The notes below the pieces were generated by a model. It saw only the letters and a list, made by a program, of their open reading frames with translations, was not told the origin of the DNA and did no database searches. The position numbers were made by a program, and so were the translations under genes. Positions 6,787 to 13,402 of a stretch of 15,833 bases of DNA are shown here, piece after piece (position 1 is the first letter of the stretch; each line of letters begins with the position of its first letter). The DNA comes from JAWBSP01 sp964632175 (GTDB lineage Archaea; Hadarchaeota; Hadarchaeia; Hadarchaeales; JAWBSP01). The stretch spans positions 1 through 15,833 of the forward strand of contig CAZWBJ010000020.1 in NCBI GenBank assembly GCA_964632175.1. Direction: 5' to 3'.

Positions 6787-8348
6787 TGTTCGATGTGAGA
6801 AAAATCAAGAAAGAGGCGGAGGAGGACTTCGAGAGAGCCTGGATGGAAAGCTCCAAGCTCCTTCCTGAGGGGGGGAAGTTCAGAAAACATCTCAAGACCA
6901 AGCGCCACCAACTCTGGGAAATGATAGAGAGAGCTAGAAAGGTTCTACTTGAAATGGGATTTACGGAAGTCGTGGTGCCCACCCTGATCCACAAGTACGA
7001 GGTCTACCGGCAGTACGGCCCACAGGCACCCATCATTCTTGACAGGATCTTCTTCCTCTCCGTTCTGGACCGCCCGGACATCGGAATAAGTGAGGAGAAA
7101 GAAAGGGAGCTGAAGAAAATCTCGGAGAAAATCGATTCTTCCGTACTCCAGCAGATCTTCAGGCGGTACAAGCTCGGTGAGATCTCCTCCGACGATCTGG
7201 TTGAGGTGGTGATGGAGGAACTGGGATTGAGCGAGGAGCAGGCTGGGAGAGTGCTGTCGCTCTTCAGGGAGTTTGCGGAGCTGCAACCCAAGCCCACTGA
7301 GATGACCCTCAGATCCCACACCACGGCGGGCTGGTTCACTGTCCTCCGGGAGATGATGAAGAGAGAGCCCCTTCCACTCCAGCTCTTCTCCATCGGGCCG
7401 AAGTACCGGAGAGAGCAGAGGCTGGATCCCTCCCACTTATACGAGTCTTGGACCGCCTCCCTCGTGGTCATGGCGGAAGAGCTGGGGCTGGCCGATGGGG
7501 TTGAGATCACGAAGGAATTCCTCCAGAAGATGGGGTACGGGAAGGTAGAGATAAAGATCAAGAAGGCCACCTCCAAGTACTACGCCCCACAGACGGAGTT
7601 CGAGGCTTTCATATCGCACCCGCAAACCGGGGAGCTCGTGGAAGTGGGTGATGGCGGGATGTACAGCCCCATAGCCCTGGCAAACTACGAGATACCCCAT
7701 CCAGTTTTCAACTTGGGCGTGGGTCTGGAGCGGCTGGCGATGGTGGAGACGGGAGAGAGAGACATAAGGAGGCTTGTATACCCCTACCTGTACCTGCCGG
7801 CCGCCTTCACCGATGAGCAGCTTGCCCGGATGGTGAAACCCTTGCACGCTCCCCAGACGAGGGAGGGGCTGGAGATAGCGGGGGAGATAGAGAGGGTGGC
7901 TTGGGAGAGGAGGAACGAGGTCGCCCCATGCAGCTTTCCCGTGTGGGAGGGTAAGCTGCTGGGTAGGAAGGTAAGGGTGGAGATTTTCGAACATGAAGAG
8001 GGAAAGAAACTTGTGGGACCGGCTGGCTTCAACGAACTCTACGTGTACCAGGGGAACCTGATAGGGGTTCCTCCCTCGGGCTGGGAGGAGGCAGAGGAGG
8101 TAAGGAAGAAAGGGGTTCCGGTGGGGATCAGCTATATGAGGGCCTTCGCACTGCTCGCCGCCGCAAAAATCGAGGATGCCTGCCGGAAGGGGGAGAATTC
8201 GGTGGAGGTGGAGGTTAAAAACATAAGGAATCCCTCCGATATCAACCTGCGCCTTGAGGAGCCGTTTGAGTACCACCTCACCTCCACCAACAAGAGAGTA
8301 GATGTGAGGGGCCCCTTTTTCACCTCGGTGAGGGCGAGCTTAGAATAG
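6786..8348 (+). CDS. sepS: O-phosphoserine--tRNA(Cys) ligase (SepRS)
   Basis: SepRS is a class II synthetase that charges tRNA-Cys with O-phosphoserine; SepCysS then converts it to Cys-tRNA, the indirect cysteine route of many methanogens and relatives. Recognition rests on IEKVLLEMGF-type motif 1 region near 48-75 ending in KYEVYRQYGPQA, on TLRSHTTAGWF (174-184), motif 2 in LFSIGPKYRREQR (200-212), and motif 3 in VFNLGVGLERLAM (307-319). The C-terminal half has the family pattern PVWEGKLLGRKVRVEIFE and KLVGPAGFNELYVYQGN (409-424), probably tRNA-anticodon recognition. The 520-residue length is slightly below the roughly 535-540 I recall for methanogen SepRS. GGTGAGG lies just before the ATG, which overlaps the translin stop. 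The partner genes pscS and pscE are not in the window. The 3' end overlaps the convergent isomerase gene by nine bases. Confidence 0.93.
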   Translation: MFDVRKIKKEAEEDFERAWMESSKLLPEGGKFRKHLKTKRHQLWEMIERARKVLLEMGFTEVVVPTLIHKYEVYRQYGPQAPIILDRIFFLSVLDRPDIGISEEKERELKKISEKIDSSVLQQIFRRYKLGEISSDDLVEVVMEELGLSEEQAGRVLSLFREFAELQPKPTEMTLRSHTTAGWFTVLREMMKREPLPLQLFSIGPKYRREQRLDPSHLYESWTASLVVMAEELGLADGVEITKEFLQKMGYGKVEIKIKKATSKYYAPQTEFEAFISHPQTGELVEVGDGGMYSPIALANYEIPHPVFNLGVGLERLAMVETGERDIRRLVYPYLYLPAAFTDEQLARMVKPLHAPQTREGLEIAGEIERVAWERRNEVAPCSFPVWEGKLLGRKVRVEIFEHEEGKKLVGPAGFNELYVYQGNLIGVPPSGWEEAEEVRKKGVPVGISYMRAFALLAAAKIEDACRKGENSVEVEVKNIRNPSDINLRLEEPFEYHLTSTNKRVDVRGPFFTSVRASLE

Positions 8349-9146
8349 CCTTCCCAGAGCCTTTCTTCCCCTCCTAGCAGTGCCCCAAGGATCCTTAGGA
8401 TTCCAGAGCTCCGCCACCACCAGCGAGGAGTAGCCCATTTCCTTCAAGCATTCCAGCAAGGGAGAGAGCCTCAGCTTCCCCTCTCCAGGAACCAAGTGAT
8501 CATCCTTCTGACCCAAGTTGTCGTGAAGGTGAACATGCCAGATGAGGTTGCCAATCTTCTTCATATCCCGGGCTATTCGGTTGACATTTTTCGGCCCATA
8601 CCGCAGGCAGGCATGCGCTAAATCCAGCGTTATCCCTATCCCCTCCTCCGCCGCAAGCTCGCCCAGCTCGGGAAGGAGGGAACACGGGTTGTCCTTGGAG
8701 TTGCCATTTTCGAGGCAGAGCTTCAGCCCAAGCTCCCTAACCCGCGGAACAAGCTCCCTCAGGAAATCGCGGTAGCTCCTGACGCTCTCGCCGTACACTT
8801 CCGGGGAATCAGGTGCGGGGCACTTTCCGGGATGAACCACCACAACCTCTCCCCCCAGCTGTTTACATACCTCCGCGCTCCTCTTGACCATTTTGAGGGT
8901 TAGTTGCCTTACCTCAGGGTAGAAGCTGCTTGGATTCAGATCCCAGAAGCTGGAGTGAACGGAAACCGATAGGGAGGCATCCCTGATAAGCTCCCTGAGT
9001 TTACCCACATCCGGCTCTCTTCCGGGACCGAAGTGGGGCAGGTCACAGACTATCTCCACCGCCTCATAACCCAGCTCCGACGCAGCCCTCACCGCCTCCT
9101 CGACCCGCCCGCAGGTGAAGAGGAGGCTGGACAGACCTATCTTCAT
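8340..9146 (-). CDS. Sugar phosphate isomerase/epimerase-like TIM-barrel protein
   Basis: The 268-residue protein belongs to the xylose isomerase-like TIM-barrel superfamily (sugar isomerases, epimerases and AP endonuclease IV relatives). Putative metal and catalytic residues are visible at strand ends: H64 in VHSSF, H105 in VVVHPGK, E146 in LCLENGN, D175 and H178 in LDLAHA, H204/H206/H208 in HVHLHDN, H217 in DHLVPGEGK and E246 in VVAELW. The set is complete, so a divalent-metal enzyme is expected, but the substrate cannot be told from sequence. Length fits the single-domain family. The start codon ATG is not preceded by a strong SD. The gene is divergent from dapB across 62 bases and overlaps the end of sepS. 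AP endonuclease activity is less likely because the nine-ligand Endo IV pattern is not clearly present. Confidence 0.85.
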   Translation of the reverse strand: MKIGLSSLLFTCGRVEEAVRAASELGYEAVEIVCDLPHFGPGREPDVGKLRELIRDASLSVSVHSSFWDLNPSSFYPEVRQLTLKMVKRSAEVCKQLGGEVVVVHPGKCPAPDSPEVYGESVRSYRDFLRELVPRVRELGLKLCLENGNSKDNPCSLLPELGELAAEEGIGITLDLAHACLRYGPKNVNRIARDMKKIGNLIWHVHLHDNLGQKDDHLVPGEGKLRLSPLLECLKEMGYSSLVVAELWNPKDPWGTARRGRKALGRLF

Positions 9147-9183
9147 CTAACCAGCCCCCGCCCTCTAAAAAACCTCTAACCTC

Positions 9184-9191
9184 AATATAAC
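9184..9191. promoter_or_regulatory. Shared TATA-like element between isomerase gene and dapB
   Basis: AATATAAC on the plus strand and GTTATATT on the minus strand form the only clear TATA-like element in the 62-base divergent gap. It lies about 22 bases before the dapB ATG and about 40 before the isomerase ATG, so it could serve either or both. On the dapB side it implies a leaderless or nearly leaderless transcript. Confidence 0.4.
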
Positions 9192-9208
9192 CCCAAAAGA
9201 AAAGAAGT

Positions 9209-9967
9209 ATGCTGAAAATCGCCCTCTGTGGCGCTTGCGGCAGGATGGGGAAAACCATAGTGAGACAACTCTTAAGGGAGCCGGACATGAAGCTAGTTGC
9301 TGCCATTGATGCCGCGGGTACGCCCTTCGAGGGGAAGGACGCCGGTGAGGTAGCGGGTGAGAGAGAAACGGGTGTCCGAGTGGTGGGCGCCGAGAAGCTG
9401 GAGCAGGTTCTGAGGGAAACCAAACCGGACGTGCTCGTGGACTTCACCACGGCTGAAGCTGCTGTGGAGAATGTGAGGGTGGCGTGTTCTCTGGGGATTC
9501 CGGTCGTAGTGGGTACCACCGGCTTCACGCCAAAACAGCTTGAGGAGATAAGGGAAAGAGTCCGGAAATCTGGAGTAAGGGCCGTGCTCTCCCCGAACAT
9601 GTCGGTGGGAATGAATGCCGTCTTCGCGCTTCTAGAGGCCGCCTCCGCCCAGCTCCCCGATTACGATGTCGAAATCGTGGAGGCCCATCACGCCGGGAAG
9701 AGGGATGCCCCAAGCGGGACGGCCATCAGGATGGCGGATCTCATCGAGCAGAAAACCGGGAGGAGACCGAGGATACACTCCATACGGGCAGGTGAAATCG
9801 TCGGGGACCACACCGTAATCTTTGCCGGACCCGGGGAGAGGGTGGAGATCATCCATAGAGCGCAGGGAAGGGAAGCCTTCGCGGCGGGACTGATCAGGGT
9901 GATAAGGGGACTGCTCACGAAAGGAAGGCCCGGAGAGGTGCTGGGATCCAGGGAAGTCCTGTTCTAA
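9209..9967 (+). CDS. dapB: 4-hydroxy-tetrahydrodipicolinate reductase
   Basis: DapB reduces the DapA product with NAD(P)H in the diaminopimelate/lysine pathway. The Rossmann dinucleotide motif GACGRMG is at 8-14, VDFTTAEAA at 78-86, VVGTTGF at 100-106, and the catalytic, substrate-binding EAHHAGKRDAPSGTA at 158-172, with H160 and K164 the expected key residues. The 252-residue length is normal for the family. The ATG sits about 22 bases after a TATA-like element, without a clear SD, suggesting a leaderless message. No dapA or other lysine gene adjoins it here; asd, which feeds the same pathway, lies about 1 kb downstream beyond the transporter pair. The stop overlaps the convergent transporter gene by four bases. 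Confidence 0.95.
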   Translation: MLKIALCGACGRMGKTIVRQLLREPDMKLVAAIDAAGTPFEGKDAGEVAGERETGVRVVGAEKLEQVLRETKPDVLVDFTTAEAAVENVRVACSLGIPVVVGTTGFTPKQLEEIRERVRKSGVRAVLSPNMSVGMNAVFALLEAASAQLPDYDVEIVEAHHAGKRDAPSGTAIRMADLIEQKTGRRPRIHSIRAGEIVGDHTVIFAGPGERVEIIHRAQGREAFAAGLIRVIRGLLTKGRPGEVLGSREVLF

Positions 9968-10365
9968 TCGGCGGTCCGACCTAGAAGCGAAACCCCCAAA
10001 ATAATAACTGCCACTCCGACCAACTTCAGATACGTTATAGATTCGCCGAGTAAAAGGTAAGCAGAAAAGAGGGTGGTGATGTATCCCGTGCCCCCGCCCA
10101 CGGGAAAAAGAACGCTGGCCTTTCCATACGAGAAGGCAACGATGAGAATTGGGACGGAGATTATCCCCAAGATTGCCCCAAGAAGGAAAACGGGATTGGA
10201 AAGAGCTGTCGCCCACCCTGCGGCGGCACCGGGAGCGAAGGAGGCAGGCAAACCCATCTTTTGGAGGGTGGGGGCAAGACCGCCAAAAACTCCCGAGAGG
10301 AGAGCACAGAAAACCCCAAGCCCCCTCACTTCTCCCTTCTTCAGTCTCTCCCAGAACCCTCCCAC
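9964..10365 (-). CDS. EamA/SMR-like four-helix membrane protein, second half
   Basis: The 133-residue product has four hydrophobic helices (near 15-37, 58-80, 83-103 and 110-130) in the style of one EamA/DMT repeat, ending in LKLVGVAVIILGVSLLG. The loop PVGGGTGYITTLFSAYLLLGE is typical of the third-fourth helix region of such repeats. It starts with GTG immediately after the TAG of the preceding half, in the same frame, with GGAGG and GAGGT just upstream inside the end of that gene. The two products would make one full-length transporter of the drug/metabolite family or a heterodimer like paired SMR proteins. Substrate unknown; the nearby asd and dapB make an amino-acid link possible but unproven. 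Confidence 0.75.
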   Translation of the reverse strand: MGGFWERLKKGEVRGLGVFCALLSGVFGGLAPTLQKMGLPASFAPGAAAGWATALSNPVFLLGAILGIISVPILIVAFSYGKASVLFPVGGGTGYITTLFSAYLLLGESITYLKLVGVAVIILGVSLLGRTAD

Positions 10366-10749
10366 CTACCTCACCCCTCCCGCCAGGGCGAGAAGAACTA
10401 TCCCCAGGATTATCACCACCAACCCCATCCCCTCCCTCCTCGTGAGTCTCTCGCCCAAATAGAACCTCGCCACTGCCAGATTGGTGAGGTACATGGCGGC
10501 CAGCGTGGGTCCGGCTATCGTGGCCTCCAGTTCCGACAGACCGCTCACCCAGAGCACCCATCCGCCTCCCCCACAGGCCAAGGCGATGAAGAAGGGAAGA
10601 TTGAAGACTATGGAGGAAATCATCCCCCACGGATTTCGTGCGAACTTGTCGAAGGAGATCTTTCCCACTTTTTCCGTGCACTTTTTGTACAGTGGCGCCC
10701 CCGCACCCATCAGGAGCGCACCAGCAAACGCCAGCAGAAAGGCGATCAT
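10366..10749 (-). CDS. EamA/SMR-like four-helix membrane protein, first half
   Basis: The 127-residue product has four hydrophobic helices: IAFLLAFAGALLMGAGAPLY at the N-terminus, a second around SSIVFNLPFFIALACGGGG, a third around GPTLAAMYLTNLAVARFYLGE, and a last one GLVVIILGIVLLALAGG. The element ARFYLGERLTRREGMGLVVIILGI is the usual end of an EamA/SMR repeat. The ATG at 10749 is preferred over a GTG at 10770 because it overlaps the stop of an upstream 38-codon gene in an ATGA arrangement. The gene ends in TAG and the next half starts at the following codon in the same frame. Either this is a natural two-gene transporter or one DMT gene split by a stop. Confidence 0.72.
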   Translation of the reverse strand: MIAFLLAFAGALLMGAGAPLYKKCTEKVGKISFDKFARNPWGMISSIVFNLPFFIALACGGGGWVLWVSGLSELEATIAGPTLAAMYLTNLAVARFYLGERLTRREGMGLVVIILGIVLLALAGGVR

Positions 10750-10862
10750 AGCTTTTTGTGGATGGGGCACTTCAGGCCGAGCCTACACCACCTGCATTTC
10801 TCGGGCGGGGGAGGCGGCGGGAGGGGCTTGACCATGTGCCCGTACTTTCTTCTCGGCATCAT
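10746..10862 (-). CDS. 38-residue zinc-finger-like microprotein
   Basis: A very small gene not usually called by gene finders. It reads MMPRRKYGHMVKPL, then six prolines, then EKCRWCRLGLKCPIHKKL. C23, C26, C32 and H35 form a CX2C-X5-CX2H pattern that could hold one zinc or iron ion, flanked by basic residues, so nucleic-acid or protein binding is possible. It lies immediately upstream of the first transporter half and their stop and start codons overlap (ATGA), which supports translation and an operon. A second ATG directly follows the first, so 37 residues is an alternative. No strong SD is visible; a TTAAAA element lies about 20 bases upstream. Function unknown. Confidence 0.55.
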   Translation of the reverse strand: MMPRRKYGHMVKPLPPPPPPEKCRWCRLGLKCPIHKKL

Positions 10863-11003
10863 CAGAAAGCCGTGCAAGTTTTAATCGGTGGGCATCGGGA
10901 AAAGAATTACGAAAAGTCAGCAAAACGAGACATACCATCCCTGGTCCTCGACAGTGGAACCGAGGCTTGAGTTATCACCTGAACCCACTGCCCACTCAGC
11001 TCA

Positions 11004-11016
11004 GATTTTATTTTAT
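11004..11016 (+). promoter_or_regulatory. TATA-like element before asd
   Basis: GATTTTATTTTAT precedes the asd ATG by roughly 20-25 bases. The bases just before the ATG, AGGAAGGA, could act as an RBS if transcription begins earlier than predicted; otherwise the message would be nearly leaderless. Confidence 0.4.
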
Positions 11017-11030
11017 GCGAGCAGGAAGGA

Positions 11031-12164
11031 ATGAAACTCTCCGCCGGCCTGCTGGGGGCAACGGGGGAGGTAGGCCAGAAGTTCGTCCTTAGCCTACAAG
11101 ATCATCCTTGGTTCGAGATAACCGAACTCTACGCCTCCCCGAGATCGGCTGGAAAGAGCTACGCGGAGGCACTCGGCTTCGGGACGGCCGCGTGCAGGTG
11201 GTTCCTGAAGGAGACCCCCAAGCCCGAGATCTTAGAGCTTGAGGTTCAGAGCCTCGAGAATATAAGAAAAGACGTCGATCTCTTCTTCTCGGCTCTGCCC
11301 TCGGAGGTGGCGCTGGAAGTGGAGGGACGGATAGCGGTGGAAAAGCCCGTGGTGAGCACCGCCTCAGCCTACAGGTACTTCGAGGACAGCTTCACTTACC
11401 TGCCGGGAGTCAACGAGTCCCACGCGCCGATGATCGAGGTCCAGAGGAAGAGGAGGGGCTGGAAGGGGTTCGTGGTCCCCCAGCCCAACTGTACCACCAT
11501 AGGACTTGCCCTCTCCCTGAAGCCCATTTACGACGCTTTTGGGCTGGAGAGCGTGGTGATGGCCTCCATGCAGGCCGTGTCCGGTGCGGGATACGAGGCC
11601 GTGAGCAGGTGGGCAGAGCAGAGGAAACAGCAGGGGAGCTCGCTACCGGAACCGCTTGAGAACTATGCTCCCTCCACCTTCGAGGGGAACGTGATACCGT
11701 ACATCAAGGGAGAGGAGGAGAAGGTGAAAAGAGAGACCGTGAAGCTCCTGGGCAGGTTCGAGGAGGGCAGGATTATCCCGGCCAGCTTCAAAATCACCTG
11801 CAAGTGTAATCGCGTTCCGGTCCTGGAGGGGCACACGGAGTCCGTGTTCATCATCACCAGCCGGGAGACCACCGTGGAGGAGGTGAAGAGGTGCCTGAGG
11901 GACTACCGGGGTGAGCCCCAGAAGCTGAATCTGCCCTCCGCCCCTCCCCAGCCCATCCTAGTGCTTGAGGAAATCGACAGACCACAGCCCAGGTTCGATT
12001 CCATCAGAGAGAAGGGGATGGTGGTCTGCGTGGGGGGGCTAGAGGCTAACGCCTTCGAGAGGGGACTCCAGTACACCGTCCTCTCCCACAACACGGAGCT
12101 GGGTGCTGCGAGGGGGGCGGTGCTGGCGGCCGAGTACCTGCTGAAGGCCGGCTACCTTACCTGA
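11031..12164 (+). CDS. asd: Aspartate-semialdehyde dehydrogenase
   Basis: Asd reduces aspartyl phosphate to aspartate semialdehyde, the branch point to lysine, threonine and methionine. The N-terminal GLLGATGEVGQKFV (6-19) is the NADP-binding loop, FSALPSEVA (86-94) a conserved strand-loop, C154 in PQPNCTTIG the catalytic cysteine, and H267 in VPVLEGHTESV the acid/base histidine. YAPSTFEGNVIPYI and the insertion pattern place it in the archaeal/fungal type of Asd; 377 residues is at the long end for that group. It is transcribed alone on the plus strand, divergent from the microprotein-transporter unit and followed by 113 bases before nurA that carry a separate promoter. Together with dapB it points to diaminopimelate-type lysine synthesis. 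Confidence 0.94.
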   Translation: MKLSAGLLGATGEVGQKFVLSLQDHPWFEITELYASPRSAGKSYAEALGFGTAACRWFLKETPKPEILELEVQSLENIRKDVDLFFSALPSEVALEVEGRIAVEKPVVSTASAYRYFEDSFTYLPGVNESHAPMIEVQRKRRGWKGFVVPQPNCTTIGLALSLKPIYDAFGLESVVMASMQAVSGAGYEAVSRWAEQRKQQGSSLPEPLENYAPSTFEGNVIPYIKGEEEKVKRETVKLLGRFEEGRIIPASFKITCKCNRVPVLEGHTESVFIITSRETTVEEVKRCLRDYRGEPQKLNLPSAPPQPILVLEEIDRPQPRFDSIREKGMVVCVGGLEANAFERGLQYTVLSHNTELGAARGAVLAAEYLLKAGYLT

Positions 12165-12165
12165 T

Positions 12166-12217
12166 GGTGCAAATTTTGCTCCAATTGGCTCCATTTTCCA
12201 ATGTACATTTTTGTGCA
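12166..12217 (+). terminator. T-rich end of asd with TGCA-type inverted repeat
   Basis: After the asd stop come short T-tracts (ATTTT, CATTTTCC, CATTTTTG), fitting archaeal termination. Embedded are TGCAAATTTTGC at 12168-12179 and TGTACATTTTTGTGCA at 12202-12217. The latter has half-sites TGTACA and TGTGCA, similar to the boxes at 1540-2000 but with a 4-base instead of a 2-base spacer. Whether it is an operator for nurA or part of the terminator is unclear. Confidence 0.35.
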
Positions 12218-12242
12218 TTACACTTACCACCCGCTCTCTCTC

Positions 12243-12255
12243 TATACCTTTAAGG
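12243..12255 (+). promoter_or_regulatory. TATA-like element before nurA
   Basis: TATACCTTTAAGG holds two overlapping TATA-like cores. The second (TTTAAG, centre about 12252) is 26 bases before ATG 12278, which fits a leaderless nurA message and argues against the upstream ATG at 12257. Confidence 0.45.
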
Positions 12256-12277
12256 GATGCCACCAAGGTCGGGTAAG

Positions 12278-13402
12278 ATGGCAACGCGGGAGTTCGTGGT
12301 GGGCGGGCAGGACCTCGACCGAGCCCTGGAGGAGGTGCTTCTCAAGATAAGGGAAACCGAGAAGAACCGCAGGGAACTTTCCTCCCTGCTCTCCTGTCTC
12401 AAAGATAAACCCCTCCCCCAAGAGTTTTCCAGCAAGGTGCTGGAGCAAAGGTTCACCACGGTCGTCCGGAAGCTGCAGAAGATAGAGGCGAAAGTGGCGG
12501 CCGTTGACAGTGGCTTTCTGGGCGAGGAACTTCACGCTCTCGATCTCATGATGATCAGAGGGGTTGCCGTTATCTTCCACTACAATGGGGGGACTAAGCT
12601 GGAAGGGGTAGAGTACTATCCTAATCCCCTGCCCTCAGCAAGGCTAGTGTGCTCAACCGAGCCTATGGATTCCTTCGAGTTCGAGGCCTTAACCTCCATC
12701 GAGCGCCTCCTGACAGAACTCAGACTAGCCATAGAAACCGCCGAAAAGTACCAGCCCGACCTGTTGCTCCTAGACGGCTCCCTTCTCCCCAGATATCTGG
12801 ATCCCTCCGCACTAGACGGGGAGGTGGCGTCCAGGCTTCACCTCCTGTTGCAGGCTTACCGACAGCTTTACTCCCTCTGTACGGACTCGGGGGTCATGCT
12901 AGCGGGGGTGGTGAAGGACTGCAGGAGTAGCCACTTTTTGGGTATCCTTCGGCAGCTCCTGCCTTCTCTCGGGGTAACGCTGCCGCCCGAGAAGGAGGAG
13001 TTCTTAGAGCACCTAAAGGACACCGTTCTGCTCGACTGCCTGCTGTCCGTGGGGGAGAGAACCTTTTCCTTCCGATGCTCCGAGGAGTTCCCCATCTACG
13101 CCTTCTACATTAAGACGGTGCCAGAGGATCGTCCACTCAGGGTCGAATTCCTGAACACGCCCTCTCAGCAGATTAATCCCTCCAAGACTGAGGGGTCCGC
13201 CGGGACCGCGGATCGAGTGGCCGAGGTCATTTATGCCATCTCCGCCCACCACCCCTCCTTCGCGGTTCCGGCCCCCCTCGTCGAGGCGGATCTCTGCGCC
13301 CACCTCTTCAGGGAGGAGCTAGAGCTCGTCCACGAAACCCTGCTGAACCGAATGGGGTTCAGCACCATTCTTGACACGAGAAGGGAAAGGAGGCCCTTCT
13401 GA
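12278..13402 (+). CDS. nurA: NurA 5'-3' nuclease
   Basis: NurA is the nuclease that works with the HerA translocase and Mre11-Rad50 in DNA end resection. Visible family features, numbered from ATG 12278 (374 residues), are VAAVDSG with D77, acidic helix residues E142/E147, LLLLDGSLL with D166, VVKDCRSSHF with K213, and VEADLCAHLF with E337 and D338; the aspartates are the expected manganese ligands. An N-terminal helical region precedes the RNase H-like core. ATG 12278 is preferred over ATG 12257 because of TATA spacing. The stop overlaps the herA ATG by one base (TGATG), the usual nurA-herA coupling. mre11 and rad50, often in the same operon in thermophilic archaea, do not follow on this strand inside the window. 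Confidence 0.85.
   Translation: MATREFVVGGQDLDRALEEVLLKIRETEKNRRELSSLLSCLKDKPLPQEFSSKVLEQRFTTVVRKLQKIEAKVAAVDSGFLGEELHALDLMMIRGVAVIFHYNGGTKLEGVEYYPNPLPSARLVCSTEPMDSFEFEALTSIERLLTELRLAIETAEKYQPDLLLLDGSLLPRYLDPSALDGEVASRLHLLLQAYRQLYSLCTDSGVMLAGVVKDCRSSHFLGILRQLLPSLGVTLPPEKEEFLEHLKDTVLLDCLLSVGERTFSFRCSEEFPIYAFYIKTVPEDRPLRVEFLNTPSQQINPSKTEGSAGTADRVAEVIYAISAHHPSFAVPAPLVEADLCAHLFREELELVHETLLNRMGFSTILDTRRERRPF

Noticed and set aside
7437..8276. 279-codon minus-strand frame opposite sepS
   Set aside because: The plus strand holds an unmistakable SepRS; the opposite frame lacks motifs and RBS.
10366..10368. TAG as a pyrrolysine codon
   Set aside because: TAG ends several unrelated genes in the window, and a start codon with upstream SD-like sequence follows at once.
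9632..10681. 349-codon minus-strand frame crossing dapB and the transporter genes
   Set aside because: It is out of frame with the clear dapB and transporter proteins and is Arg/Gly/Ser-rich without hydrophobic pattern.
10366..10770. Longer version of the first transporter half from GTG 10770
   Set aside because: No SD before the GTG, and ATG 10749 overlaps the microprotein stop in a typical coupled arrangement.
10946..10965. CCTCG/CGAGG hairpin as an RNA or terminator
   Set aside because: Five-base stem with a ten-base loop and no T-tract; too weak to call.
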